A stretch of DNA of 64,000 nucleotides from Chitinophagaceae bacterium (GCA_019638475.1 JAHBTR010000007.1:1-64000); one strand, 5' to 3'. Shown: positions 1-10,278, counted from the first letter of the stretch. Translations and numbers: made by a program. Notes: a model not told the origin generated them from the letters alone.

Positions 1-1
1 C

Positions 2-151
2 TTTATACAAAGATTTGAAAATGAAAAACCCTTGTATGAATTGCAAACAGAGCCATTAACAATGATGCCATACTGCTACAATAGTGCAATCAATGATTTT
101 TATAATTTTGCTATGACAATGATTTTATGGAGTCTGACTTTTATAATATAA
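2..151 (+). CDS. C-terminal end of an unknown protein (5' end outside window)
   Basis: The second reading frame is open from the window edge to a TAA at 149-151, giving 49 residues with no start in view. The visible part contains the stretch EPLTMMPYCYNSAINDF and ends in a hydrophobic run (FAMTMILWSLTFII), so it could end in a membrane-associated or buried helix. I do not recognise the family. The next ORF (127-342) starts inside this one in another frame, as in a translationally coupled pair. It could also be a chance open frame, because 150 nt is short, but the amino-acid mix is protein-like. Confidence 0.4.
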   Translation, partial: FIQRFENEKPLYELQTEPLTMMPYCYNSAINDFYNFAMTMILWSLTFII

Positions 152-342
152 TGGACGACCTGAAAAAGAATTATGAAAAAAATAATGAATGGTTTAATAG
201 TTTAAGCGAAGAGCAAGTAATACAAAGCCTTGCAGTTATCATACGACAAGAAAGATTTTCTGATTGTTTAATAAAGAAAATGATTGAAAACGAAACAATA
301 TTAAAACTATTGAACAGAATAAAAATTTTGCATGACTTATAG
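127..342 (+). CDS. small hypothetical protein, 71 aa
   Basis: ATG at 127 overlaps the 3' end of the preceding open frame by 25 nt. The product is hydrophilic and probably helical (MESDFYNIMDDLKKNYEKNN at its start, basic and acidic residues alternating), with no signal peptide or membrane segment. I recognise no family. It is convergent with sprA, whose stop lies only 21 nt away, and no clear terminator separates them. Overlapping small genes of this kind are common in accessory pairs, but nothing in the sequence shows a toxin-antitoxin or immunity role. Confidence 0.4.
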   Translation: MESDFYNIMDDLKKNYEKNNEWFNSLSEEQVIQSLAVIIRQERFSDCLIKKMIENETILKLLNRIKILHDL

Positions 343-362
343 CCACCACAAACCACAAACTG

Positions 363-3300
363 CTAAGGTGCTAATGAAACCCTTATTTGTAAGCCTGCTC
401 TTGTATTGATAGTAGGTGCAGATGTGGAGATATAAGGTATTACTCTTCGTTGGTCAAAAAATAATGTAATGTTTATTCTATCATTTAATACATAGTCTAT
501 ACTTGGTTGAATGGTAATTACTTTTTGTCCACCTGTACCATAAGTATTGGCTTGGTCTAAACGACTATTGGTTGTTATATCATCTCTTAATGCAAGGTCT
601 AATTTAAAGTTAATATCATTTTCTAATGGCTTTCCTTTTATTTTTATAAAACTCATACCACGTTTACGCCATCCTGCACCAATTACCCATTCTGTACTAT
701 TTGTTTCACTTAATTGATAGTCTATTAAACTTAGACTTAACTGCCTGCTTTTCTTATATTCAAATTTAAAGTTTACTTGACTAAGTGTAGTAATATCTAT
801 ACCTATAAAAGGAGCAAATTGTTCTTGTATAGTAATATTGGGTACTAAAAAGAATGGTATATAATTGCCACTTACAGTATCTATAAATTGAGGAGATCCA
901 TAATGAAATGGGTCTGCAAATAATAGAGCACTATTAAAACTATTCATACTAACAGAACCATTATAGGCATGAGATAAACTAATGGTACTGAATTTTTTTG
1001 CCAATGCTGGTATTTTTGTTAATCCTGTATAAGTAACTCTCCAATTAGGTTTTGGCTTAACACCAGCAAATGGATTTGAACGAATACTTTTATTGTTTTG
1101 ATTTAATAATGAAACATTAAGAGGGTCTTTGCCTGTATAAGCAGCAATGAAAGAAGGTATTAAAACATCTTGAGCATATCTGCCATAACCTTGAGCATAG
1201 CCATTGGCATCAAATTGTCCATTCCAGTATGGGTTTGATTCTGCAACACGTTTACTCATAATTAAACGATAGTCTTGAAACTTTTTAAATGTTTCAGAAA
1301 TTTCGTTAGGATTTGTTTTTTGGAACAATGTTTTAAATGAAATATAAGACACATTAAAACCACCTGCTGCATAAGGGTTTAAGTGATTGTATTTGCCTGT
1401 TGCATTTACATCTTTAAATAATTCTGTAAATTCTTTACTAAATGTTTTATCTAAGTTGATGTCAATAGTTAATTCTTTAATTGGTTCTGCTTGTGCAGAA
1501 AAAGATAAACGCTGTTCAAAATTTTGCCTAAATAAAGTATTAAATATAGAGTCTTTGGTAAATACACCTTGAGCAGCTTTTTTATTAAGCCAATTAGTAT
1601 CTGGTTGCATACCAAATACAAAGTCTAAACCTGGCTGCATGGTTTTAAAGTTATTGCCAAGTTGTCTTGTACCATCCATATAACCTGGTAATCTTGTATG
1701 GTAAGTTTCGTTATAGTTGATAGAGGCTCTTTTTACCATTGTAGCTAATCTACCTGTAGTTCTTACAACATCATTCATTTCTACAGGTTTATTTTGTCTT
1801 AGTAATCGTGCAGCAGTTCTTGCATCACGTTTTTGTTGTCGCCATTTTTTAAGGGCTTCTTTGCGTTTTTTACCTGTTAATCCTTTTACTACTTCTGCTT
1901 TTGGTTTTATTTGTATAGTAGGAGTAGGCTTTCTATTAGGTGTTACTACTTTTGTTCCTTTTCCTTTGCCAGATGGTGGTGCTACATTATCTAATGCACG
2001 TAGCCAACGAGATTTGCTATATAACCTGTTAAAATCAAACTCTGCATTGATAGTATTTTCTTGACTATTTTCTATAACATTTCCTAATGATAGTGCTAAT
2101 AAACTTGCACCTACCCAATTATAAGTTGTTGTATAACTATAACGAGAAGTTATCCAATCTGTAATAGGAAGTTTTGATAATGGTACAGTATAACTAACTG
2201 CTGCTCTTTGGTCATATAGTGTATTACGTCCACCATTCCAGAAATTTGTTTTTATACTATCTTTTTTCTCTTTGGTATTTATTAAACCATCTGGTTCATC
2301 TACTCTTGCATTGTTGGTAGCACTAAAGTCAATATTTAAGGAACGTGTTAAATCCCATCTAAGATTATAAAATCTATCAAACGTAAAATATTTGTCGTAA
2401 GTAGTATCTACTCTTTCAATTTTTCCTGTACCATCTGTACTTACAATACGAGGAATATATTGTCCAAATTGTCTGTTTATATCTGCTCTAAAACTAAGTA
2501 ATGATGGTGTTGGATTAAAGTTGATGTCTTTGATAATGTCATACCATTTACTTTTTCTTTTTGATAATAATTTTTTAAAAGGCTCTATATATTTAGAAGG
2601 CTTATTATAAGTATAACCAAAGCCTCCTCTTTGTTTTACAATTTCATTTTTAAGCACTAATGGGCTGCTTTGTTCTGTTTTAGTGTATGAATAACTAACA
2701 TCAAAATTGCTTAGACTCCATAAATGATTTTTTCCATTTCCTTGCACACGAACATTGGTGAAGTTGATGGTTTTAATAGTGGTTTGGTCTAATGCAGTAT
2801 TTTTAATAGAATCTCTTTGATGACCAGATGCATTGTTGAGTTTATCTTTTAACCTTACATCTTTATCATAAGGGTCATACTCTGGTCTTTTAATTGTTTT
2901 ATTAATACTTGCATAAACGGGTATCGTTATTTTTGCTTTTTTGGGTACAAGTTTTCCTACATCTATAGAAGCTGCTGCATCAAACTGAAACATATTATCT
3001 CTGGCACGTTCATTTACTCTTTGTTCTATGGTACCAAAACCTTGAGAGTAGGTATTGGCAGATAAACTTACTGTACCTAAATCGGCTAACTGAACATCTA
3101 TTCTACCTAAAGCAGCATAAGCTCCTTTTTCGTCTAACTGAGAAAGTCTTAGCTCATTAATCCATACTTCTGTATAAGCATCAAAAGGGTTATTGTCTTT
3201 AGCATTTTCTACAGCTACTAATATGCCTCTTACTTCGCCCAAATTAGGGTTTCCATATACAGAAAATGTTTTGCTGCCTATTAGTTCTCTATATATTTTA

Positions 3301-6300
3301 TTTAGGGGGCTTCCTGAAGCATTTCTTCTTAGTTTCAAGTTTACTAATTCTTGTAGGCTGAAATCAAGATTGTTACTTTCGGGCCAAACTTGTACTGCAC
3401 TGGAATCTGATGAGTTATACTTACCAGGTGGCGTAATTTTAAGAGGAATTTTTATTTCATAGTAGTTGTTTAAAAAGTCTTGTCCTATTCTTATAACAGC
3501 ATTTAATTCATTATCGCTAACAACAGGAAATTTGGGTACGCTTTCAGCATGAATAAACATAGATAATTTTCCATACTGACGCATATCTAAGTTGAGTGTT
3601 TTAATAACACCTCTTGCATCTCCATCTTTTAAGCCCATTACTTTTAGGCTCATTGCTTGTTCATTTTGTAAAAGGTTTACGCCATTATTACTTAATACCT
3701 GCACACGTTCTATACCTGGTGGCATAACATAATTTACTGGTGTACGATTACTGTTTTCTTCTAAATTAACAGCCAAAATATTAAGTGATGCAGAGTTATT
3801 ATCTAAAGGAACATATTGTCCAGCAGTATCTACTTTATAATTAAAATTTCTCCATTGATTACGAACTAAATCAAGTTTTGCAAAACGCATAACAACAGAG
3901 TCTTCAAAGTCGGTTAAATACATTCTTATAAAACGAATGGATTTAAAATCTGTAATGCCACCAACACTACTTGAATAATCTTTAATAGGTACACGAAATA
4001 AATACCAATCTTCTGTTCCTGTGCTGCCATTTAGATAATTTACATTAACAGTTCTTTTATCTGTTATATATTTTGTAATGCCTACATCCATGTTTTTAGA
4101 TAAATCTATTTCATATTCGTAGTAGGCTTCAGTTTCATTTAATGTATTGTCTCTGTTTAAGTCTTCATTATCTGGATATAAAGTAGCTGCTGCCGATAGT
4201 TCACTATTAGTTCCTGCAATGGGGCTATTGCCTTGTGGGTTATTAAAGTTTTTATATCGTTGCAAAATATCTGCACCTGCTGCATCATAACTTGCATCTC
4301 TATACCATTTGTAATTATCATTACTTGGGTCTTCTATAGCTTGTGTGTATATAGCTGAACTTGTAGAAAAGTTTGCAGCTAATTTTGCTATATAGTAAGA
4401 TTTTGTTCTTTTTTCTTCATCATCTGTCATACCATCAAAACCTACATCTTGATATGGTCTATCATCTGGGTCATTACTAAAGGCTTGTGTAATTTGTATT
4501 GGATTAATTGGTTGTTTTCCCCATGTGCTACTATCTACAACAGCAGGTATTTTGGGCGAAGGAAGTCCGTTTTCATAAAAACGTTTTCCATCTTTTAATA
4601 TGTCTTCACTTACATTGCCAAGATTGATGTATAGTTTACCTTTTGCAGCAGGGTTGGCTGTTTTGATAAAAGGGTCTTGTACCCAAAATTCTACATATTC
4701 TACATTGCCTGTTTCAAAATCTGTTTGGTCTATGCTACGCATAATACCACCCCATCTTTGCATTGGATTTAGTAGTCTTCCATTTGCATTTACTTGTGTA
4801 GGGCTTGAAACATAATTATAAGGACCTCTTTCTGTAGGATAATATGCTAAGTCAAAAGTAAATGCTTGTACATTGGTAATATTGGTAGTAAGATTAGGAA
4901 ATAATTCGTTGGTATAAACTTGTCTTGTTCTTGGGTCGCTTAGTGCATCTAAATTTCTTCTTAAAGGATTGTTTGCTGCATTTTTATCTTGCAAGTTTGG
5001 TTCTATATTATACCAAGCTAATTTGGCACGATTAAAATTATAATCAATAGAATCAAATAATGTAGCTTCTGCAAATCTTCCTGTAGGTGTAGAGGCTAAT
5101 GCCCATGCAATAGAAGGAAAACGTAAATCATAATTATTGCGTGTGCCTTCAAAGTCATCTACATATATTAATCCTTCTTCTCCTTTACCTATTTGTTTAG
5201 GATGCCCTGGTTTTAAATAAGCAGCTTCTCCATAAGCAGTAATGGTACTTTTTGCATTGGTAGAGTAAAAAGGAAGTCTGTTTAATAAACGTGTAAGACC
5301 TGGCAGTTCTGAACGATAACTAAAATCAAAACCATACATGGTATTTCTTATAGGGTCTTCTCCATAATTCATTTTAGTAAAAAATGGTCTTTCTCCTAAG
5401 CGTACCATAGATACACCTAAACTTAATTTTTTACTTGCCAAATAATCTGCTCGTAAACCCATAAATCCTCTTTGCTGCATACCAAAGCCAGCATTGTTTT
5501 CATAAGATACACTTACAGGAATACCTGAGTTTAATATAGCCTGATTAATAATTTTTACACTTCCTAAATTATAATCAATAGTATAATCTACCCCTTCAAC
5601 CAATACTTGTCCTCCTGCATTGATGGTTACAGAGCCTTGAGGTATATTAAATGCTCCTAAGTATATATCACTTCCTCCAGAACCTTTTGCTTGTCCTTGC
5701 ATTACAAATCTATTAAAGTTGGCATAGGTTTGTGCTATTGCTTTAATAGAATCATACAATACTTGATATACATATTTTGAAGGGTCCACACCTGGTGGCA
5801 ATCCAGTACCATTATTAAATGCTAATGCTAATAAATCTTTACCAAAAGGTTCTAAAACGGGAAAAATTATTTTTCCTTGCTGAGATAAAATGGTATATCC
5901 TTCTATGTAGTCAAATTGTCCATCTGGTTGTGGGTCATTTCTATTATTTAATCTGTCTAAGTTTAATATTCTTAATAAAGATTTTCCTTCTACTTGTGTG
6001 GCACTTTCAGGTAAATATCTTTTTAAACCACCACTTGGTTCTTCATATAAAACATTTAGTTGAAAATCTTCTCTGCTTATGCCAGGCAGGTCTAATGAAT
6101 ATACGTTTTTCATCATTAAACCCCATATAGGAAGATTAATTCTTGCAGATGTAGCTTTTAATAATTTTAGGAATAATATTTTTTGTACACCTTGTGTAGA
6201 ATCTAATGCAATGTCTTGGCTAAATTCTCCTACTTGATATACTTGTCCATTATAGGTATATTGATATGCTACAGCTAATACTTCATCAGGTTGTAATTGT

Positions 6301-7661
6301 GCATTGATAGATAAGAAACCAATTTGAGGATTGAAATAATATTCGTTGGTAGATAATTTTCTTGCATACGTTTTTTCAAAATCATCTACTGGTTTTAAGC
6401 CCATGGCTTGTAATTGACTTGTAACTTGCGAAGGTTGTCTATAAGAAGAAGACATACCTCCTGCAATTAATTTATTATACAAAGCATTTGCCTGATTGCC
6501 TGGTAAACCATTTGGTGTGCCATTGCCTGGAAGGTTTACAGCATTGTAAGGAGTAGCTTCGCCAAGGTCTGCAAAGCCTACAATATCTCTGGCATCTGTA
6601 GTAGCTCCTGTTCTGTTAGTTATCCATACTTCTATACGTTGTATTTGCACTTGACTATTTACAATAGGCAATTTGCTCATTGCTGTATTATAGTTATTGC
6701 GAAAATATTGCCCCATTAAAAAGTGCCTATTTTCTTCATAGTCGTCTAATTTTTTTTGAAAGGTAGATGTGGCTGTTCCTCCTTGTAAGTTTTGACTTTG
6801 TCTTTGACTACGTTGATTAGCTATGGCAGCAGTAAGGTATAATTTACCAAATTGTAATTGTGTTTTTAATCCAAATAAATTTTGTGTGCTTGGTATTAAT
6901 GTTCCTTTAGATTGCCAAGCTATATTACCAGCTTCTACACTTTTTAAAATTTCATCGTCCATTCCTTTATAATCTAACTTCAGCTGATTTTCAAAATCAA
7001 AATTGGCAAGTGTGTTGTAGTTGATAGGAAGTTTAAGTTTATCGCCAATATTTGCATTTACATTCAGGTTGGCATTCATGTCAAAATCAAAACCACCATT
7101 TTTTCTGGCAGCTTCTGGTAGTGTTGGGTTTTTGGTTATTTGTCCTTGATAACCTGCCATAATATCTACAGAGCCTTGAGGTTTAATATTTACTTTAAAG
7201 CCATCTTTTCCAAGTCCAAAAATTCTATCAAATAGGTTATCAAAAACCTTCATTTTGGGGCGTGTAATTTTTCTATTTAAAGAAGTTAAAGCCTGTGCTC
7301 TATTTCTAAAATAGGCTATTTCTGCTTTACGAGCTTGTATGCGTTGAAACTCTTCAAAAGTTAGGTAAGTGGGTGTTCTATAAGTTTTGCCACCTATTTT
7401 TTCAATAATATAATATCTTTTTGTAACAGGGTCGTACTCAATTTCTTTGTGTATTAAAGAAGTATCGTTAATGTTAAAAGGATTATTATTTTGCCATGTA
7501 TAAGGGTCTCCTCTTCTGTCTTGTATAGGATAGTGAAGAGAGTCGTTGGTTATTTTTGAAGTATCATTGTCTGATTGTGCAGATGCGTTAAAGCAAATGC
7601 AATAAAATGTCAGCAACACAAGTAGCCCTCTGTAGTAGATATAATGTATTGTATAATTCAA
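363..7661 (-). CDS. sprA: SprA, giant outer-membrane translocon of the type IX secretion system
   Basis: The 2432-residue product matches SprA/Sov in size and character. In Flavobacterium, SprA forms the very large outer-membrane beta-barrel through which T9SS cargo leaves the cell (established knowledge). The N-terminus has a signal peptide (hydrophobic LLVLLTFYCICFNASA, cleavage near AQSD). The rest is beta-rich, full of Asn, Tyr, Gly and aromatic strands, with Lys/Arg-rich stretches near residues 1800-1900. No ATG precedes the signal peptide: the frame starts at a TTG (7661-7659), which is the likely start codon. It lies 40 nt downstream of ruvA on the same strand, so the two are probably cotranscribed. 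A T9SS-sorted protein is encoded at 56883-60206. Confidence 0.93.
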   Translation of the reverse strand: MNYTIHYIYYRGLLVLLTFYCICFNASAQSDNDTSKITNDSLHYPIQDRRGDPYTWQNNNPFNINDTSLIHKEIEYDPVTKRYYIIEKIGGKTYRTPTYLTFEEFQRIQARKAEIAYFRNRAQALTSLNRKITRPKMKVFDNLFDRIFGLGKDGFKVNIKPQGSVDIMAGYQGQITKNPTLPEAARKNGGFDFDMNANLNVNANIGDKLKLPINYNTLANFDFENQLKLDYKGMDDEILKSVEAGNIAWQSKGTLIPSTQNLFGLKTQLQFGKLYLTAAIANQRSQRQSQNLQGGTATSTFQKKLDDYEENRHFLMGQYFRNNYNTAMSKLPIVNSQVQIQRIEVWITNRTGATTDARDIVGFADLGEATPYNAVNLPGNGTPNGLPGNQANALYNKLIAGGMSSSYRQPSQVTSQLQAMGLKPVDDFEKTYARKLSTNEYYFNPQIGFLSINAQLQPDEVLAVAYQYTYNGQVYQVGEFSQDIALDSTQGVQKILFLKLLKATSARINLPIWGLMMKNVYSLDLPGISREDFQLNVLYEEPSGGLKRYLPESATQVEGKSLLRILNLDRLNNRNDPQPDGQFDYIEGYTILSQQGKIIFPVLEPFGKDLLALAFNNGTGLPPGVDPSKYVYQVLYDSIKAIAQTYANFNRFVMQGQAKGSGGSDIYLGAFNIPQGSVTINAGGQVLVEGVDYTIDYNLGSVKIINQAILNSGIPVSVSYENNAGFGMQQRGFMGLRADYLASKKLSLGVSMVRLGERPFFTKMNYGEDPIRNTMYGFDFSYRSELPGLTRLLNRLPFYSTNAKSTITAYGEAAYLKPGHPKQIGKGEEGLIYVDDFEGTRNNYDLRFPSIAWALASTPTGRFAEATLFDSIDYNFNRAKLAWYNIEPNLQDKNAANNPLRRNLDALSDPRTRQVYTNELFPNLTTNITNVQAFTFDLAYYPTERGPYNYVSSPTQVNANGRLLNPMQRWGGIMRSIDQTDFETGNVEYVEFWVQDPFIKTANPAAKGKLYINLGNVSEDILKDGKRFYENGLPSPKIPAVVDSSTWGKQPINPIQITQAFSNDPDDRPYQDVGFDGMTDDEEKRTKSYYIAKLAANFSTSSAIYTQAIEDPSNDNYKWYRDASYDAAGADILQRYKNFNNPQGNSPIAGTNSELSAAATLYPDNEDLNRDNTLNETEAYYEYEIDLSKNMDVGITKYITDKRTVNVNYLNGSTGTEDWYLFRVPIKDYSSSVGGITDFKSIRFIRMYLTDFEDSVVMRFAKLDLVRNQWRNFNYKVDTAGQYVPLDNNSASLNILAVNLEENSNRTPVNYVMPPGIERVQVLSNNGVNLLQNEQAMSLKVMGLKDGDARGVIKTLNLDMRQYGKLSMFIHAESVPKFPVVSDNELNAVIRIGQDFLNNYYEIKIPLKITPPGKYNSSDSSAVQVWPESNNLDFSLQELVNLKLRRNASGSPLNKIYRELIGSKTFSVYGNPNLGEVRGILVAVENAKDNNPFDAYTEVWINELRLSQLDEKGAYAALGRIDVQLADLGTVSLSANTYSQGFGTIEQRVNERARDNMFQFDAAASIDVGKLVPKKAKITIPVYASINKTIKRPEYDPYDKDVRLKDKLNNASGHQRDSIKNTALDQTTIKTINFTNVRVQGNGKNHLWSLSNFDVSYSYTKTEQSSPLVLKNEIVKQRGGFGYTYNKPSKYIEPFKKLLSKRKSKWYDIIKDINFNPTPSLLSFRADINRQFGQYIPRIVSTDGTGKIERVDTTYDKYFTFDRFYNLRWDLTRSLNIDFSATNNARVDEPDGLINTKEKKDSIKTNFWNGGRNTLYDQRAAVSYTVPLSKLPITDWITSRYSYTTTYNWVGASLLALSLGNVIENSQENTINAEFDFNRLYSKSRWLRALDNVAPPSGKGKGTKVVTPNRKPTPTIQIKPKAEVVKGLTGKKRKEALKKWRQQKRDARTAARLLRQNKPVEMNDVVRTTGRLATMVKRASINYNETYHTRLPGYMDGTRQLGNNFKTMQPGLDFVFGMQPDTNWLNKKAAQGVFTKDSIFNTLFRQNFEQRLSFSAQAEPIKELTIDINLDKTFSKEFTELFKDVNATGKYNHLNPYAAGGFNVSYISFKTLFQKTNPNEISETFKKFQDYRLIMSKRVAESNPYWNGQFDANGYAQGYGRYAQDVLIPSFIAAYTGKDPLNVSLLNQNNKSIRSNPFAGVKPKPNWRVTYTGLTKIPALAKKFSTISLSHAYNGSVSMNSFNSALLFADPFHYGSPQFIDTVSGNYIPFFLVPNITIQEQFAPFIGIDITTLSQVNFKFEYKKSRQLSLSLIDYQLSETNSTEWVIGAGWRKRGMSFIKIKGKPLENDINFKLDLALRDDITTNSRLDQANTYGTGGQKVITIQPSIDYVLNDRINITLFFDQRRVIPYISTSAPTINTRAGLQIRVSLAP

Positions 7662-7701
7662 AATTCCTAAACCTTGTTTAAGTATAATTCAAGCCAATAG
7701 A

Positions 7702-8289
7702 TTACAAATTTTTTAAAGCGTTTTTAATTAAATCTTCCAATACAATATTTTCAGAGGTTGATGCCAATACTTTTTTTACAGCTTGTTCTGCAACAGGTTT
7801 TGCAATACCAAGAGATACCAAAGCAACAACAGCATCATAACCTGATAATGTTTCTGTTGTTGAAGAAGAAGGAAGAAAAGATACAGATTGTTTTCCTAAT
7901 TTATCTCTTAGTTCTACAATAAGTCTTTCTGCACTTTTTTTGCCTATCCCTTTGATACTTTCTAATAGTTTTGTGTTGCCCTGAACAATTGCTTTTGTAA
8001 GTTCTTCTGGCTTTATACCAGACAACATCATTCTTGCAGTTGCTGCACCAACTCCTGAAACACTTATCAAATTCAAAAACAATTCTTTTTCTTCTAATTC
8101 TGCAAATCCAAAAAGGGTTTGTGCATTTTCTGTAATGTGTAGATAGGTATATAATAATCCACTTTCCTTATTAGCTATAAATGAATAAGTATGCAGACTT
8201 ATTTGCAAATCGTATCCTATACCATTTACATCTACAACCACTTTTGCAGGTTGCTTTTGAACAAAATCTCCTCTTACAAATGCTATCAT
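7702..8289 (-). CDS. ruvA: RuvA, Holliday junction branch-migration subunit
   Basis: The 195 residues are the usual length for RuvA, the tetrameric Holliday-junction-binding subunit of the RuvAB motor. The N-terminal OB-fold starts MIAFVRGDFV. Two helix-hairpin-helix motifs follow, around residues 73-90 (SVSGVGAATARMML) and 109-124 (SIKGIGKKSAERL). After a Ser/Thr-rich linker (about 138-148) comes the C-terminal RuvB-binding three-helix domain (about 150-195). The gene is divergent from fabH and is followed after 40 nt by sprA. ruvB is not in the window. Confidence 0.96.
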   Translation of the reverse strand: MIAFVRGDFVQKQPAKVVVDVNGIGYDLQISLHTYSFIANKESGLLYTYLHITENAQTLFGFAELEEKELFLNLISVSGVGAATARMMLSGIKPEELTKAIVQGNTKLLESIKGIGKKSAERLIVELRDKLGKQSVSFLPSSSTTETLSGYDAVVALVSLGIAKPVAEQAVKKVLASTSENIVLEDLIKNALKNL

Positions 8290-8436
8290 ATATTACAAAG
8301 ATTTCAAAAATAGGAGTTTATATAATATATGTGCTATAAATTTGTATATGAATTTAAAGAAGTAGCATAATAATTCACATTCTTTTTAAGAATTACAGAT
8401 ATTTGTTACTCTAATATCATTCAGAAATATATATAC

Positions 8437-9426
8437 ATGAGTAAAATAACAGCAGCTATAACAGCAGTTGGGGGTTATGTACCTGAAACAGTATTGACCA
8501 ATGCCGACTTAGAAAAAATGGTAGAAACCAATGATGAGTGGATAAGAACACGTACAGGCATACATGAACGAAGAATTTTGAGAGAAACAGGAAAAGCTAA
8601 TAGTGATTTGGCTGTACCTGCCATTCAAGAAATTCTTACTAAAACAGGTTTAAGCCCTTTAGATATAGATTGTATTATTTGTGCCACAGTAACACCAGAT
8701 ATGGTTTTCCCTGCAACTGCCAATGTTATTGCAGATAAATTAGGAGCTACCAATGCTTGGGGTTATGACCTTAGTGCTGCTTGTAGTGGTTTTTTATATG
8801 CTCTTACTTCAGGGGCATCTTTGGTAGAAAGTGGACGTTATAAAAATGTAATTGTAGTAGGCTCAGAAAAAATGAGTGCTATTATTGATTATTCAGATAG
8901 AAATACTTGTATCATTTTTGGCGATGGTGCTGGTGCTGTTTTATTACAACCCAATACCGAAGGCAATGGTGTATTAGATAGTATTTTAAAAAGTGATGGA
9001 AGTGGAAGAACATATTTGCACATGAAAGCTGGTGGTTCTTTAAAACCTGCCTCTGTAGAAACTGTTATGGCAAAAGAACATTTTATATATCAGGAAGGAA
9101 AAGCTGTATTTAAGTTTGCTGTAAAAGGTATGGCAGATGTAAGTGCAGAACTTTTAGAAAGAAATCATTTAACAAGCGATGATATTGCTTGGCTTGTACC
9201 ACATCAAGCCAATTTAAGAATTATTGATGCTACTGCCGAAAGAATGGGTTTAAGTAAAGATAAAGTGATGGTAAACATTCAACGATATGGTAATACTACT
9301 GCTGCTACAATTCCTCTTTGTTTATGGGAGTGGGAAAAGCAACTTAAAAAAGGTGATAACCTTGTATTAGCTGCTTTTGGTGGAGGTTTTACTTGGGGTG
9401 CTATTTGGATTAAATGGGCTTATTAA
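8437..9426 (+). CDS. fabH: 3-oxoacyl-ACP synthase III (KAS III)
   Basis: FabH condenses an acyl-CoA starter with malonyl-ACP to begin type II fatty-acid synthesis in the cytoplasm. The 329 residues match the family length. The full catalytic triad is visible: Cys116 in DLSAACSGF, His256 in VPHQANLR and Asn286 in QRYGNTTAA. The glycine-rich C-terminal [10 protein letters not shown] is also typical. The ATG at 8437 gives the standard N-terminus ([10 protein letters not shown]). It is the first gene of a probable two-gene unit with the Nudix gene 51 nt downstream. Bacteroidota often carry more than one fabH paralogue, so a specialised role cannot be excluded. Confidence 0.95.
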   Translation: MSKITAAITAVGGYVPETVLTNADLEKMVETNDEWIRTRTGIHERRILRETGKANSDLAVPAIQEILTKTGLSPLDIDCIICATVTPDMVFPATANVIADKLGATNAWGYDLSAACSGFLYALTSGASLVESGRYKNVIVVGSEKMSAIIDYSDRNTCIIFGDGAGAVLLQPNTEGNGVLDSILKSDGSGRTYLHMKAGGSLKPASVETVMAKEHFIYQEGKAVFKFAVKGMADVSAELLERNHLTSDDIAWLVPHQANLRIIDATAERMGLSKDKVMVNIQRYGNTTAATIPLCLWEWEKQLKKGDNLVLAAFGGGFTWGAIWIKWAY

Positions 9427-9477
9427 TGAAGGAATAACTTCTGCTATTAAATATTTAATTTTTTACAAGTTTTCTGC

Positions 9478-10026
9478 ATGAGAAATTTGGATTGGACAAT
9501 AATTAATTCAAAATACGTTTATAAAGACCGTTGGTTTATTGCACGTGCAGATAGTTGTAAAATGCCAGATGGAAGAATTGTAGAACCTTATTATGTTTTA
9601 GAATTTCCTAATTGGTGCAATGTTGTTGTTATAACAGATGATGAAAAATTGGTGATGGTAAGACAATATCGTCATGCTATTAATAAAACTACTATTGAAC
9701 TACCTGGTGGTGTGATAGATAAAAATGAAACACCAGAACAGGCTGCTGTTCGTGAAGTGTTAGAAGAAACAGGCTATCAAATTAATAACCTACAATTTTT
9801 ATATCGTACAGCACCTAACCCTGCCATTAACAATAATTGGGCTTATTTGTTTTTGGCAAAAGCAGATAAAAAAATTGCTGCACAAAATTTTGACCCTTAT
9901 GAAGACATGGATATTTTATTGATAGACAGAAAGGAAATACTAAACATGATTCATAATAGTGAAATAATACATGGAGTACAAATTGGTGCTATTTATGCAG
10001 CTTTTAATTTGTTGGGTTGGCTTTAA
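9478..10026 (+). CDS. Nudix hydrolase, ADP-ribose pyrophosphatase-like
   Basis: The 182-residue protein has a complete Nudix box at residues 78-99: Gly78, five residues, Glu84, seven residues, Arg92-Glu93, then Glu96-Glu97 and Gly99. This motif binds the catalytic metals that hydrolyse nucleoside-diphosphate-X substrates. The N-terminal strand pattern (WTIINSKYVYKDRWF, then VRQYRHAINKTTIELPGG just before the box) resembles ADP-ribose or GDP-mannose pyrophosphatases rather than MutT. The exact substrate cannot be read from sequence. No terminator follows directly; the first one downstream is at 10251. Confidence 0.88.
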   Translation: MRNLDWTIINSKYVYKDRWFIARADSCKMPDGRIVEPYYVLEFPNWCNVVVITDDEKLVMVRQYRHAINKTTIELPGGVIDKNETPEQAAVREVLEETGYQINNLQFLYRTAPNPAINNNWAYLFLAKADKKIAAQNFDPYEDMDILLIDRKEILNMIHNSEIIHGVQIGAIYAAFNLLGWL

Positions 10027-10133
10027 TTTTCTGAATATATCTTTCTGTTTTTCTACAATTATAAATTTTATTCTACAATAGATTTTTAGTCTTTGTTTTA
10101 TTTATGTACATTTGCCACATAGCTTGATAAGCA

Positions 10134-10226
10134 ATGAAAATGATAATAAAATATATCGAGATGTATAAATGGTATAATTCATGTATGAATAATACTATTA
10201 GCAGGGATTGTTATTTTTTACAATAA
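10134..10226 (+). CDS. possible 30-aa leader peptide or spurious frame
   Basis: ATG at 10134 opens 30 codons (MKMIIKYIEMYKWYNSCMNN and ten more residues) ending in TAA at 10224-10226, 24 nt before the terminator hairpin. A gcaggg at 10201-10206, within the ORF, is complementary to the left arm (ccctgc) of that terminator, so translation or an upstream pairing could in principle compete with terminator formation. No repeated regulatory codon stands out, apart from several Tyr/Trp. There is no good Shine-Dalgarno sequence. It could easily be a chance ORF in an untranslated RNA. Confidence 0.2.
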   Translation: MKMIIKYIEMYKWYNSCMNNTISRDCYFLQ

Positions 10227-10250
10227 GTATAAAGTAATTTACAATATTTC

Positions 10251-10278
10251 AACCCTGCACATTTTGCAGGGTTTTTTT
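10251..10278 (+). terminator. intrinsic terminator
   Basis: A perfect 9-bp stem (aaccctgca at 10251-10259 with tgcagggtt at 10265-10273) has a 5-nt loop and runs into seven T residues (10272-10278). It lies 225 nt after the Nudix stop codon, far for a simple operon end, so it may terminate a separate short RNA starting near 10120. Confidence 0.75.

Noticed and set aside
1717..2064. 115-codon open frame on plus inside sprA
   Set aside because: It is antisense to a strongly conserved coding region, has no promoter or ribosome site, and its composition mirrors the sprA codons.
5819..6130. 103-codon open frame on plus inside sprA
   Set aside because: It is a shadow ORF of the large barrel gene; its Leu/Phe-rich product looks like a complement of AT-rich codons.
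10107..10114. TACATTTG as a full promoter
   Set aside because: Only the -7 box fits; there is no TTG 17-23 nt upstream, so it is mentioned only as part of the region description.
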